From: Hemibagrus wyckioides
Taxonomy: Eukaryota; Chordata; Actinopteri; Siluriformes; Bagridae
Assembly (NCBI RefSeq): GCF_019097595.1
Contig: NC_080734.1
Coordinates: forward strand, 19,892,392-19,956,391
Length of the DNA: 64,000 bases
Direction: 5' to 3'
The notes below the pieces were generated by a model. The model was not told the DNA's origin, did not search any database, and was given only the letters and a program-made list of their open reading frames with translations. Shown piece by piece: positions 20,815-33,768 of the stretch (its first letter is position 1; each line of letters starts with the position of its first letter). Made by a program: the position numbers and the translations under genes.

Positions 20815-21943
20815 AGGGGCAGTCCTTTCTCAGAAGTGTAGTGAGGGAGCGTACAATGTCTGAGTAGTTCTTAATGAACTGACACGAATAGTTGCACACA
20901 CCCAGAAAGCTTCTGAGTTCTGAGAGATTGGCTGGTGGCGTGATGTTCTGGATAGCCTGGATGCGACTGGTTTGTGGCTCGATTCCCTGTGGTCCTACAA
21001 GCAGGCCCACATAGTTGACCTTGGTTTTGCACCATTGTCCTTTGTGAAGGGCGACATTCGCTCCTGCTGTAGTCAGTTGTTGCAGGACGTGGTTGATATC
21101 CTCATGAAAAGCACAACCATAACCAAGCAGCTGAAGAAAATCATCCACGTAAATCAGGTTGCCTCTCACTTTAGCATCTGGACATGCCTTGTTGAAGAAG
21201 ATGTTAAATTCAGCTGGGGAGTTGGCATAGCCGAACGGACACCTTGTGAAGGTGTACTGGCGATTGCAGAAGGTGAAAGCCAGTTTGTGCTGGTCTTCAG
21301 GATGCGCTGGGATAGTCCAAAATCCTGAGGCCACATCGAGCATGGAGAAGATTGTGGCTCCCTTGATCGTTGGTATCTCCTGTTCCAGCTGGGTCATGGG
21401 CCACCATGACAATGGCACCTGTTGGTTCAGTTTCCTGTAGTCGATGGTCGGCCGCCACTTGCCATTTGGTTTAAGGACAGGCCATATAGGAGCAGAGTAG
21501 GTGCTGTTGCACAGACAGATGACCCCCGTGTCAAGCATGGAGTTGTTGATCTCCTGTACAGGTTCGTATGATTCAAGGGGAATCTTGTATTGCTTGACAA
21601 AAGTGGGTGGAGCCTGTGGATGTGTTGGAATGCGCACAGCATGAAGGAGTCTAGAAGGATCTAAAGAGTCCTTTGCAAACGATGCTTTGTATTTGTATAG
21701 AACTTGATCTTTCAGAATTTGCCGGACCTGTGTTTCTAATCCTGGGTATGGATTTTCTGTCATTGATTCCTCTGTTCCAGGAACTGTTAGTGGTGCAGTA
21801 ACATCGTCAGTCTCCCATGAGGGATTGCTAGAGACTGTATATACGGAAAAGTGGTGATTCTCTGTTAGTCTCGTTCTGCACCCCTGCTCCTGGACTACTG
21901 GCACGACTGAGACAAGGGTGATCTTGAAAGGTGCTGTTGACAC
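20789..21943 (-). pseudogene. reverse transcriptase of the LTR retroelement
   Basis: A 384-codon open stretch on the minus strand. It contains VKQYKIPLESYEPVQEINNS, WPVLKPNGKWRPTIDYRKLN, FSMLDVASGFWTIPAHPED (motif A Asp), RCPFGYANSPAEFN, LIYVDDFLQLLGYG with the catalytic YVDD, and LVGPQGIEPQTSRIQAIQNI followed by LSELRSFLGVCNYS. All catalytic Asp residues are present. This is the best preserved part of the element, though the protease and RNase H on either side are in other frames. Confidence 0.88.
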
Positions 21944-22780
21944 GGTGTGATCCGTGCTTCAGCCTGGGAACATTGAGGCTGGGATAGGTCTGATTATTGG
22001 TAGGGTGAGTTCAAAGTCATGGAAGCTGTAACTCACTAGCCAGCCCAGCCGGTGTGCTTTAGGCACCCTGATGTCCATTGCTGTGCAGTTGTTAAACAGG
22101 AGGTAAACTGCCCGAGATGTCACTTCAATAAGGGGCGTGGTTTCCAGGGTGAGACCTAGTTCCTCACTCTCGGGTGAGGGTTGAAAGAACCCTAGTGTGT
22201 GATCGAGTTCTTGACCACTTTTGAGGTTGAGATGAACAGCGACACCTTTGGTGTAAGCCGGTACTACAGTCTCTTGTTCACTGATCAGAGTGCAGGCCTC
22301 GGGGATGGTTTGTCCCGACAGGAGATTGTCAAGGTTTGCAGGGGCAGTGAGGGGCTATAGGGTCATTGGGGCCCACACCACCTTGTTGATCATATCCACA
22401 TGGGCCCTGAGGCGAATGAAAATGTCCACTCCAATGTAGACATCATGCGGCAGGTCTGGAAGGATCAGGAAGTAATGGGACAGGCATCTGTTATTCTATT
22501 TCAAGTTCAGGGCACAAATACACTTGGCTGTTATCATGGGGGGCAGGCCGGGAGCCAAAAGGAAACGTATACGCTTGTTAGCAAAAGGAATTTCCATTGT
22601 GTGCTCTTTGAGTGTGTTGAATAGCGTGAGGCTGATGGCGGAGTTATCTGCCCACAGTGCTAATATAGTATCTGTTATGGCGACACCAGCAAGCTGTAGG
22701 CCCTCCATGACCCTGGGGCAGAATGAGTCAGTGTCTTTGGTTAGCTGGAAAGTGCAGAGTAATGACCTTGACGTTTGTTC

Positions 22781-23170
22781 TCAGGCTTCAGGTGCTCTGG
22801 GTGACTGTGGAGGCAGAGTCTCTCTCATTTGAGCCCAGAGTTTCAGCTGTTTGAAATCTAACAAAGGTTCAAAATGATCCAACAAGTCCTTTCCAATGAG
22901 CAGAGGATAGGTGTCCATGGGAGAGATGTACACAAGGTGCACCACACTCATAGGTCCGATGGTTAAGTGAATAGGAGCTACCTGCTCAAGTTGGACCTCA
23001 TTTTGACTGTATGATTGCACATTCAGCACGCACTTTTGATATCTGAGGGTTCTGTTTTGTCGTTTAGCTTCAACTTGCAGGTTGTTAAAAAAGGTGGGCT
23101 GACATTAAGGTTAGATCCACTCCAGTGTCCACGAGAGCTTCCAGTTTCACTTCATTTTCCAATGTAATAG
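22781..23170 (-). pseudogene. aspartic protease region
   Basis: The minus strand reads EVKLEALVDTGVDLTLMSA with the active-site DTG at about 23118-23133, followed at 22781-23029 by YISPMDTYPLLIGKDLLDHF, which fits the alpha-helix and flap end of a retroviral-type protease (LIGKDLL). A stop lies between them. A further disordered stretch (22708-22000) continues toward RT with helices I cannot assign. Confidence 0.65.
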
Positions 23171-25221
23171 CCATTTAGCCATTCCCCTCTCGAGTAGGTT
23201 TCCCAGGAGTCTTGGCACTGGGGCTGGTGTAGTGACTGGCAAACAGTCAGGACTGGATTCAGGTGGCTCGCTGGGGAGGCAGACCACCAAAACAGCACTC
23301 TCAGGCACTTTGGGTTTCTCTCTGGAGGAGTGTTGCTGGAATTTAGCTGGCTCTGGTATGCTGGCTGAGGTGGCTGAGGGGTGTCACTGATGGGTGGTGG
23401 AATGGATGGTTCTGTGGTCGGCAGTGGGTGATCAGTGTCTGGGTCTTGTGGTTCAGTTTGTGATGGGCTGTCTTGGGTCTTGAGGTCAGATTTCATACTT
23501 GGTCATAATTGATCTGGTTTGTCTCTCTTGTCCTTGTTGTGGCACCTTTCTTGGATGATTTCCTTTAAAGCTTTCAAGATTTCTGCTGTCTCTGGTGTTT
23601 CCGGATCCTGTGCCACTGATAGTCCATACCTGGGCTTGTTTGGACCATGTTGAGAGATTATGCCATTTGTGGTCGGGTCCTGAGGTTCGTGTTGATGGAC
23701 ATCGTCCTCCCATGGGCCGTCTCCTGCTGTCCCAGGTGGCTCCACCCCTTGAGTGGTCCCCGGGTCTACCGGGGTGTCTGGCCTGACGCCTGGGCCGTGC
23801 ATCACCGTGACCCCAATGCTCTCTGCTGGCGGGAAAGTGTAGTGGCATTCTATGGACAGGCTGGTTGTTGTGGTGGTGTTGGATGCCCTCTAGTGCCAGT
23901 TCCAAACTCTGCTCATAAACAGGGTAGATTGTTGGGCCTTTTACAGCTTTCCCAGGAACAGTCCTTTGCTTAGTGTAGGCTTTGTGCGCCAAGTTTCTCA
24001 GCTGTTTCTCAGCTAGTTTGCCCTGTTTTAAGTCCATGGCTGCAAAAAGTCCGTGTTCTGACTCTGGTTCAGAGAATTCTTTAATCAAAGCTTGTCAAAG
24101 TTGCTGGTAGTTTGTGGTGACCGTTTCTGGCTGCTGATCTAGGAAACTCCGCACCTCCCGGCTGGAGATGATCCTGAGAAGGTAGAGCTTGTCTCGTGTA
24201 GTCACATTGGTCAAAGTTTGCAAATGAAAGTCAATGTCCTGCAGGTAGTCATGCACGTCGTGGCCTCCCACGGGGTTTGGCGTGAAAATGGGAATATTCC
24301 TAGCCAGTTTGTCCAGTTCCCTCGGGGCCACCCTGTGCCTGGGGTATATGGTTTCTTGAAGGGACTCCCACCCCCTTTCTGCTGTTGGGGGTTCGATGAT
24401 GCTAGCAGGTGAGGTCTTGAGTAGGGGGCACCCGCCCCCCCTTTTGGACAGGAAATCCTTGGCCCGGAGGGTGGAAATCCTTTGCGGTTGGGGGAAATTC
24501 TACGGGGTGCATTTCCCTTTCAGAGTCACCTTGCAACCTATATGCATGTTTAAGTTCCCTGTGCACTTTGTCAATTTCGTCCTTCAAATAGTCTCTTTGT
24601 TTTGACAGGGAGTTGATTTCGGCCTGGGCACTTTGCAAATGGCCCTCATAGGCCGTAGCCCTGGCGTCTCTTTCTCTCAGTTCAGTCTCTGCTCTTTTTA
24701 AAAGGCCCTCGGCTTGCTGGAGTTCCTCACTGAGCTCCTCTGTCCTTTTCCTGTTGCTCGCGACGTGCTGTATCCACCTGGAGCTCAACCAGGGCTGTCT
24801 GTAGTTTCGCTACTTCCTCCTGCAGCTCTGGATCCTGTTCACCTGCCATCCGATGTCGGTGCTCCTTTTCGGTCGTTAGCTGGTCTAGTTGACAGTGAGC
24901 AATTTCCAGATTCCTCTGAGACTCCCCAGCTTGGATCTTTAGTGCTGCTGATTCTTGTTCCAGGCGGGATATGCTTGCTTCACCCCCTTTTGCCTGGATG
25001 AAGAGGTTGTGTGCCAGAGATCCGAGAATCTTGGCCAGCTCCTTGTGGCTGTAGTCATGCGTGGGATCGCGGGCCATCAGGGCACTTAAGTTGTCGTCCA
25101 GCTGCTCAGGGCTCAGGTGTTGTATGTCTCTCGCAGCCTCGGGTAGGAGGGCACCGGTCATGGCATTCAGCCAGGCCTCTAGTTGATCCCAGTGCGCATC
25201 AGGGCTTGATGATCGAGACAT
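23152..25221 (-). pseudogene. gag-like region with long coiled coil
   Basis: The minus strand opens at ATG 25221 with an acidic head ([20 protein letters not shown]), then long heptad-rich helices (LEQESAALKIQAGESQRNLE; LSEELQQAEGLLKRAETELR; SLSKQRDYLKDEIDKVHREL). A capsid-like block follows at 24331-24095 (IPIFTPNPVGGHDVHDYLQD, LQTLTNVTTRDKLYLLRIIS), then LRNLAHKAYTKQRT and a Pro/Gly/Arg-rich end to 23486. No CCHC knuckle was seen. Frame breaks lie near 24735, 24395, 24090 and 23490. Confidence 0.6.
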
Positions 25222-25300
25222 GCTGGCTCACTGGTGGAGAGGGAAAAACAGTGCGAGGACCAATGCAAGTCCTTGCCGTACTAGTGATGGTAATACTAGG

Positions 25301-25301
25301 C

Positions 25302-25384
<83 letters not shown>
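25301..25384. repeat. (TA)n microsatellite
   Basis: A pure TA dinucleotide tract directly upstream of the gag start of the LTR retroelement, at the position where its 5' LTR and primer site should be. Sequence beyond (25391-25430, CACTGGTGTTTTGTGCAAA) resembles 7069-7090 of the virus-like element. Confidence 0.95.
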
Positions 25385-25388
<4 letters not shown>

Positions 25389-25759
25389 TAAATTCACACT
25401 GGTGTTTTGTGCAAATCATTAAACCCCGAGTGACAAACGACAGACATGACTAGATCCCAAAAGAACCATGATGCTTTTAACCCCATAATGGTGGTTATTG
25501 TGTAAAAACAAGTACATTTTTCATGGGGAGTTTTGGTGGTTTGAAAGGGAGTATCCGGTTTTGTTTTTACAACAGTGTAAGATCACAATTTTACAGTTTA
25601 AGTGCGTCCCAAATTTAAACCGATGAACAGCAGAGAATGGTCACTCTGTGCTCTCCTGAAGTCAACAACCATTTCTTTAGTCTTGTCGACATTCAAGGAG
25701 AGGTTGTTGGCTCTACATCAGGCTGTTGGTTGTTGCACCTCCTCTCTGTATGAGACCCA

Positions 25760-27067
<1,308 letters not shown>

Positions 27068-27079
27068 GATCCAGCGTGT

Positions 27080-27660
27080 TCACTCCTCTCGTCGCAAAGT
27101 CCACATGCTGGTGGAATTTAGGGAGCACTGTTTTGAGATTTGCATGATTGAAATCTCCAGCGATAATAAACAGTCTGTCAGGGTGAGCGTTCTGCAGCTC
27201 GCTAACTGCTCCCTACAGCTCACACAGAGCCTCCTTAGCATTAGTGCTGGGGGGAATGTACACTCCGAAAATGAAGACGGTAGTGAATTCATGTGAGAAA
27301 TAAAAAGGTCTGCATCTAACCGTCACAAACTCCACTAGTGATGAACAGTAGTTTGACACAAGCACAGAGTCCTTGCACCATTCTGTGTTGATGTAAGCAC
27401 ACACTGCAACCGTGAGTCTTACCACACAGAGCTGCATTCCTGTCGGCAAGAAACATGGTGAGCCCGGTTAGCTGAATGGTGGCCTGTGGAACTCTGTTTT
27501 TACAGAAACATGGCTCAGCAACAAAGACGCAGCAGTCTCTGGACAATAAATTGGACTACATCCAACTCCAGCGAACTACACGGCGTGAGTACAGTGAGCA
27601 GACAGACAAAATGATGGAGGGGAGTGCCGGCTGGCTAGGGTTTGTTTTTAGCCTAGCACG
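27080..27660 (-). pseudogene. non-LTR endonuclease fragments
   Basis: Minus-strand pieces read CCVFVAEPCFCKNRVPQATI, GKTHGCSVCLHQHRM (about 27410), and VRCRPFYFSHEFTTVFIFGV followed by YIPPSTNAKEAL (about 27220-27300), the latter being the YIPP region of AP-endonucleases. The reading frame changes at least twice. Inactive. Confidence 0.65.
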
Positions 27661-27859
27661 GACACCCACCTGATTTTCACACTTCCACTTCCTCGAGCAC
27701 CGCTTGTGATGTCCTCTGTCCCAGCCACTGGCATCAGGTGACGTTGAGGTCTGAAGGCCTGGTCTTCGCAGCAAACAGAGGTCACAAAGTTTGCCAAGTA
27801 TATCATCATGCAGGTTAGTAATGTGCTGTGTGCTACTGCCGCGCCGCCGTCTCAAATTC

Positions 27860-29640
27860 AAATATTATTTGTCACGTACACAGTATATGATGTGCAGTGA
27901 AATGCTTACACGACTATTTGCTTTGACCCTTGAAAAGGAATAAGGACAAAAAAGACAGGGATAAAATATGTAATATAAAAAAACTACAATTATAAAATAT
28001 AAACTACAATTCACAGTAGGTAAATAACAGCAGCAGTACGGGGTGGTCATTTAGTGAAATAAGGTGATGAGATGAGGAGAGCAGTGGTCTTGTCCATCTT
28101 AAAGCACAGATGTGCACAAGTCCTCTTTGTGTATAAACAGGACCAGAATGTCCCATATGTTTGTGTTATGTATTGTGTGTCAGTCCTGTAATGTGCAAAT
28201 GTACGGTACGGTTTGGTGTTTTCCAACATGTGTGTAGGAAGCATTGGACTTGCAATCAGTTGAGTCCTATGTGGAGTTCTGGTTGAGAGATGTATAGCCT
28301 GCGGGAAGAAGCTTCTGAGTCTCTCTGTGTTGGCCTTCAGGGAGTGGAAGCACTTCCCTGACCTCAACAGGGAGAAAAGTCCATTGTTGGGGTGACTGAG
28401 GTCCTTCACAATCTTCCTGGCCTTGGTCCAGCACCGCTTGTTGTAGATTGAGTGCAGGTCAGGGAGTTTGGTACAGACGATGATCGCACCACCCTCTGAA
28501 GAGCTCTTCTGTCCTGCATGGTGCTTTTCCCAAACCAGGTTGTGATGTTTCCCGTCAGGATGCTCTCTATGGTGCATGAGTAAAAGTTCCTAAGCACCTT
28601 ACCAGGCAGTCTAAAGTCTTTCAAGTGTCTGAGGTGGAAGAGGCCGGGCCTTCTTCACCACAGTGTTGATGTGACAAGAGGTATGAGAGGTCCTGCGTGA
28701 TGTATACACCGAGGTATCTAAAGCTGTCCACTCTCTCCACTGGGCTCTCGATCACAGGGATCTGGTAGTTCCTCTCCTGCTTTCTACTAAAGTCCACTAT
28801 CAGTTCATTAGTCTTGCTGATGTTAAAGTGGAGGTTGTTCCTCTGGCACCAGTTCTCCAGAGTCCTAATCTCCTCCAGGTAGGCTGTCTCATTGTTGTTG
28901 GAGATCAATCCGACCACAACGGTGTCGAAAGCAAACTTGATGATGTTGGTGGAGTTGGTAGTGGTCATACGTATACAAAGAGTACAGGAGGGGGCTCCAG
29001 TGCTGAGGGTGAGTGAGGCTGAGACATGTCTGCCCATCCTTACTGCCTGTGGTCTGCCAGTTAGGAAATTGGAGATCCACTAACAAAGAGATGGGCTGAG
29101 TCCCAGGTGCTCCAGCTTGGTGGTGAGTGTGGAGGGGATTATAGTGTTAGAATGCTGTTTGTCAACTACAGTTCAGCATTTAACATAATTCCCCTTTCTA
29201 GTGTCCAAGTGAGTGATGTGTGAAGGAGGTGGGAGATGGCATCATCATGGATCCAGTGTGTCTGGTAGTGAAGTGATGAAGTCTCTGACCAGCCGCTCAA
29301 AGCACTTCTTCACTACTGAGGTCAGGGCTACAGGGTGATAATCATTGAGGGAAGCAGGATAAGGTTTCTTCAGGACAGGAACAATGATGGACTCTTTGAA
29401 GCACATGGGGATATTGCCGACTGAGTTAAGGAGAGGTTCAATATGTCTGTGAACACTGGTGCTAGCTGGTCAGTGCAGGCTCTGAGGACTCGACCTGAGA
29501 TTCCATCTGGTCCTGCTGCTTTCCTGGCCTTCACTCTCCTGAAGGCTCTGTCGGAACTCAGAGCCCCCTCCGAGTGGACATATCACTGGGTGGAATTTTT
29601 AGATTGTGTCTCTCTTAGCTTTCCATAATCTTACCCAATG
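27860..29640 (-). mobile_element. non-LTR retrotransposon, tandem copy 2 (3' half)
   Basis: The minus strand gives RT palm and C-terminal parts: DGISGRVLRACTDQLAPVF (about 29480), NIIKFAFDTVVVGLI with the FADD box changed to FAFD (about 28925), ISKTNELIVDFSRK, VERVDSFRYLGVYITQDLSY, then KVLRNFYSCTIESILTGNIT, TWFGKSTMQDRRALQRVV. The element ends in a non-coding 3' tail (27855-27930: TTCAAATATTATTTGTCACG and GCAGTGAAATGCTTACAC on the plus strand), a recurrent teleost LINE/SINE tail. The RT Asp loss and frameshifts make it inactive. Confidence 0.8.
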
Positions 29641-30595
29641 AACTCAATAAACTATAAAAACTTAGCCAAAATAAAGGAGATCTCAGTCAGCAGATGAGAA
29701 GAAGCAGGTTTCTTTATTCAGCCATGCAGTCAACAACATGCATTTCTGAAGAGAGCAGCTGGTCTGAAAACCCTGAAAAATTCCCCTCTACTTATACCCC
29801 AGGTGCCCCATGGCACCTCCTTTTCTCTAATTTAAATATTTCCAGCAATTTCCCATTATATTCAGTGTATGGCTACTTTAATTCCTCCTTCCTTAATTTA
29901 CATACATTTTCCCATTTCCCATTTTCTTATTTGTCCGATACCACCCCTAAATTAATACCATCCTCCCCTTGGTGATGTCAATTTTCCTCCTCTCCAGTTC
30001 CCCTTATTTTTAGGCTAAGTCAACAATTTTAAGAAAAAATAGTGCTTACTTATAAGTGCCGCTTCCCTATCGACTTCATTTGACCGCCACCTCCCAAGTA
30101 GTTGCTTCCTCGGATCATCCTGACCTCAAACGCTGCCCTCCACAACAATGTGTAAGTATCCTGATCTCTTCCTCTGTCATTCTGACTTGTCTCTACCTGC
30201 TTGATCTGTTAGATGTTCTTTTTTTATCTTTTGTTTTAAATAAGCCTTGCCATTATGCTGCCTTGTATCCTTCCCTCTTTTCATCGCTGTTGATTACTGG
30301 TATTCCAATGCTATTGTCTCCCCTAGCTGCCTACCACTGTCATGTCACAGTAACCTGGCCTACTCCCCACACTGTTTTTCCTCTTGCCTTAGTGTATGTT
30401 CTCTTGCTGATTACGTAGTCAATATGATATGCACTTCATTCATCTCATCCCATTTCCCATTCTTCCTTCTAGCTCAATCAGCCTGCTGCGCTATCTTCCG
30501 GAGAGGTCCCAGGAGTGCTCTGCGACGCTATCACCAGTATCAGCTGTCTTGCCTGGCCTGATTGAGCTTACTGGTTTCCTGGAACACCTATCTGA
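29640..30595. other. unassigned, pyrimidine-rich; possible old LTR
   Basis: The plus strand is C/T-rich with CTCAATAAACTATAAA near 29645 and TTTCTTTATTCAGCC at 29710. These could be promoter or 3'-end signals of a solo LTR on the minus strand. I found no matching second LTR and no convincing coding sequence; the open stretches at 30056-30656 look like low-complexity chance frames. Confidence 0.3.
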
Positions 30596-30599
30596 ATCC

Positions 30600-31640
30600 T
30601 CCATTCCTGAGTCTCCTCACCTCGCTCACCATATCGTGAGATACCATCTGTCTTGATCAGAGCACCCAATTTCACCCCAAAACCTATGATCAGTCTACTC
30701 AGACCCTCTACTGGCATTGGACATGCACCACCTCTTGAGGCATCCAGACTGAGGACTTCCCTATTGAGATCGCTTCTGATGATTCTTCCTCTGGCTCTGC
30801 TGACATTCCCCAACGTTCTCCTGGATTTGTGCCTTTACATTTGATGGGATATGCCTAACTTCTGAATATTTCATAAGATTAAATCATGTATAGGATCATT
30901 TAAGTTCTTACCTGTTGTGAAGTCCATGGTTGGAGGAGAGCTTAAGTTTTTCAGCCTCTGATGGATTTCCAAAGATGTGAAAGACACTTGTCTACTCGTG
31001 GTAGACACTTGAATGTCAAACTTTTGGAAGTGTTAGGGCTTTAATAGGGTGTTTTTACCTGAAACAAAAAAAGGGGGTGTGATGGTTAATTCATCACTGC
31101 GTCATTGAGAGTATCTTATTGGGTTAGGAGTATTGCTCTGGGGTATCATTGGTTAATTCATGATTGTTCATTGAAGGTATCTTATTGGGGGTGTTGGGTG
31201 TGGGTGGATGGGTTGGGAGTATTGCTTGGTGGTATCACTGGTTAATTAACTGTTAAATTTGTTGCTCTGATGCGGTATGTCTGTTGCGGAGATGTACTGT
31301 TTTTCCATTACCGTTTGTAGGCCTCTGGTGAAAAATCCATTCTAACGATGAAGTCAAAGTCCTTACACAATTTATGAAACTTTTCCCAGTCACACTGATC
31401 AAAAGTTACGGTCTCAATAGCGCTGTTCCAGTGGATGTGACCCAGTCCAGATAACCTGAAAAGCGTTATGACTGCTGATTCTGCATTGGGGAAAAAAAAC
31501 CCGGCTGTACAACCGTTTGACAATGACCAATACTGAATATTTTCATGCTCTAAAATTTTTGCAAATCTCCCCAAAGTAGATTTCAACAACTTCGGTGCAT
31601 CAGGACAAGTGACCATAGATGAGTTCAAAGAATCACCAAT
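30600..31640 (-). mobile_element. second copy of parts of the virus-like element
   Basis: Three blocks resemble the layout near 6200-6660. A start exon with ATGGACTTCACAACAG and donor GTAAGA lies at 30912-30927. Its 5' flank (30930-31030) shares TGGATTTCCAAAG and GTGAA-CACTTG with 6620-6660. A stretch at 30730-30850 reads MSAEPEEESSEAISIGKSSV on the minus strand. Upstream is an open frame (31308-31628). TATCTTATTGGG repeats occur at 31110 and 31170. Confidence 0.4.
31308..31628 (-). CDS. unknown 106-codon frame of the virus-like element
   Basis: An uninterrupted minus-strand frame with balanced composition: CPDAPKLLKSTLGRFAKILE, NIQYWSLSNGCTAGFFFPNA, ESAVITLFRLSGLGHIHWNS, FDQCDWEKFHKLCKDFDFIV, ending RMDFSPEAYKR. 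It looks like a mixed alpha/beta domain rather than chance. I do not recognise it. It sits about 380 bases upstream of the MDF start exon on the same strand. It could be an exon fragment rather than a whole gene. Confidence 0.35.
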   Translation of the reverse strand: MNSSMVTCPDAPKLLKSTLGRFAKILEHENIQYWSLSNGCTAGFFFPNAESAVITLFRLSGLGHIHWNSAIETVTFDQCDWEKFHKLCKDFDFIVRMDFSPEAYKR

Positions 31641-31708
31641 ATTTCACATGTAGAAACAAAGAATTTCAAGGGAAAAATGGTGGGAGTGTGTTTTTAAATT
31701 GTGTGCAT

Positions 31709-31934
31709 GTGGGACTGTCAAAACCAGGGGTGTCCAATCTTATCCACAAAGGGCCGGCGTGGGTGTGGATTTTCATTCCAACTGCGCAGAAGCTATACCC
31801 GAGTCTACTGAAAGCAAAGATCTACTGATTGGCCAGTTGGAATCAGGTATAGCTTCTGCTTGGTTGGAATGAAAACCTGCACCCACACTGGCCCTTTCTG
31901 GATAAGATTGGACACCCCTGGTTTTGACAGTCCC
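31709..31934. mobile_element. fold-back MITE (long palindrome)
   Basis: The left arm begins TGGGACTGTCAAAACCAGGG (31709) and the right arm ends CCCTGGTTTTGACAGTCCCA (31934); the arms pair over most of about 100 bases each, with GCAGAAGCTATACC (31786) facing GGTATAGCTTCTGC (31846). CAGGGGTGTCCAA at the inner edge resembles hAT ends. No coding capacity. It sits at the 3' end of the third L2 copy. Confidence 0.75.
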
Positions 31935-31959
31935 AGCTTTACAAAAGAAGATAAACAGA

Positions 31960-33745
31960 GAAAGGAGATAAATAGATAAATAAGTAACTAAATAACTAGA
32001 ACTAAATAACTTAGCTGAAACATATAGCTGTGTGTTGTCGGCATAACAGTGGAAGCTAATACCATGTTTACAAATAATTGCACCAAGAGGTAGCATATAT
32101 AGGGAGAAAAGCAGTGGGCCTAAAACAGAACCTTGTGGAACATTGAACATAACCTTAGTATGCATAGAGAAGTCACCGTCTAGATCTACAAACTGATAAC
32201 TGTCAAATAAGACCTGAGCCAGGAGAGGGCTGTTTAACACCAACATGTTCTAGCCTATCAAGTAGAATAGTGTGTTCAATGGTGTCAAAAGCTGCACTAC
32301 GATCAAGTAACACCAGTATGGAGACACAACCCTGATCAGAAGCCAGTAACAGGTCATTGACCACTTTAACCAGTGCTGTCTCTGTGCTATGATGAGCTCT
32401 AAATCCTGACTGATACATTTCATAAATGTTATTTCTATGCAGGTATAAATGTAACTGCTGTGCTACAGCCTTTTTAGGATCTTGGAGATAAAGGGCAGGT
32501 TTGATATTGGACACGGGTCGAGGTCCGGTTTTTTAATCAGGGGTTTGATAACTGCTAGCTTAAAAGATTTAGGCACATAGCCAGTACTAAGGGAAGAATT
32601 AATGATTTTTAGAAGGGGTTCGGTAGCTACTGGTAATATCTGTTTAAGGAAAGACATGGGTAAAGGATCTAGAATGTAGGTTGAAAGTTCTGAAGAAGAA
32701 ATTAGTGAAATTAGATCAGGCTCTTGAAGTGGAGTAAAGCATTCTAAGCTCTGATCAGAAAGTTATATTATCTAAAGGATTATCTATCAAATAATTTGGT
32801 TTTAAGTTAATAGCCTGGATTTGTTTGCCTGATGTCAATTTTTTTCATAAAGAAATCATGGTCATTGCTGCTGCATATAGATGTTCACTTTTCTACAGTG
32901 GTTTTACTCCTAGTTAGTTTTGCTACAGTACTACATAAAAATTTGGGGTTGTTTCTTTGATTAGGGCAGAGATGCGCTGATCTAGCAGTACTAAAAGAAT
33001 TTTTGTATCTCAGAAGGCTTTCCTTCCAGGCTAAAAGATACTGCCAATTTAGTTTGATGCCATTTACATTCTATTTTCCTAGCTGATTGTTTTAAAGCTT
33101 GTGTGTGGTCGTTGTACCAGGGTGCTAGTTTCTTCTCTTTAATTGTTTTCCTTTTAAGTGGAGCTACAGTGTTGCGAAACATTGACTCCAGGTAATCAAT
33201 GCAATCAGACAGCGAACCAATCATGCATGATGATTCTGGGAGACTACTGGTAAATCTTTCTGCAGTAGCAGACGTAAATGTACGCTTGATATGGTAACGT
33301 GGCAAATTGTGCATCTTGTGTCTGACACATTTTAAATGAAACAAGATAGTGATCTGAGAGAGCTTCTGACTGTGGAAGAGTGACTGGATCTTATTGTAAC
33401 ATTTGGCTTAAATATAGAAAACAGTGTGACCTCCATTATGAGTAGGTCCTATTACATTTTGATTAACACCTAATGAATCTAAGATGGATACAACTGCTGG
33501 TCTCAGAGGTTCTTGTCAAAGTCAAAATGAATGTTGAAGTCTCCTCCTATTAATGCTTTGTCTAAAGAAACAACAAGGTTTGAAATTAAATCTGCAAATT
33601 CACTGAGCAATTCAGAATATGGCCCTGGGGGGTCTGTAAATAACAATTAGTGGAATCGGCTTTGTGAACTTATTTGTGGCTACATAAGTTAGGTTAGTAT
33701 AAAGAACTTCAAATGAGTTGAATTTGTCTGGGTTTTTGTGTGGCG
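31960..33745 (-). mobile_element. L2-clade LINE, copy 3 (5'-truncated, broken)
   Basis: Closely similar to copy 1, without ORF1. Minus strand: endonuclease remnants (33400-33740, including YRPPGPYSELLSEFADLIS and a GDF-like stretch), linker (32991-33344, HLPESSCMIGSLSD-type wording), RT pieces (32657-31960: [92 protein letters not shown]). The catalytic box is YADN instead of YADD. Small deletions break the frame at 32220, 32480 and 32660. Confidence 0.85.
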
Positions 33746-33768
33746 CCTAGCTTATGAAGAACTGCGAC

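Larger units (their letters stand above)
15860..25230 (-). mobile_element. envelope-bearing LTR retroelement (endogenous retrovirus-like), decayed
   Basis: Minus-strand order is gag with long coiled coil (25221-23152), DTG protease (about 23120), RT with YVDD (21943-20789), RNase H (20814-19250), integrase (about 18710-17790), an envelope-like frame with a membrane anchor (about 17770-17139), a polypurine tract (16942-16955) and the 3' LTR. The 5' LTR is missing: just upstream of gag lies a pure (TA)n tract. Numerous frame breaks, so inactive. The exact retroviral/Gypsy lineage is not decided here; described as seen, not restored. Confidence 0.85.

Noticed and set aside
25199..25419. Tyr-Ile repeat proteins on both strands
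   Set aside because: Pure translation of the (TA)n microsatellite.
29694..30656. Series of hydrophobic plus-strand frames (possible membrane protein)
   Set aside because: Composition follows the T/C-rich DNA, frames overlap without splice logic, and no family features are seen.
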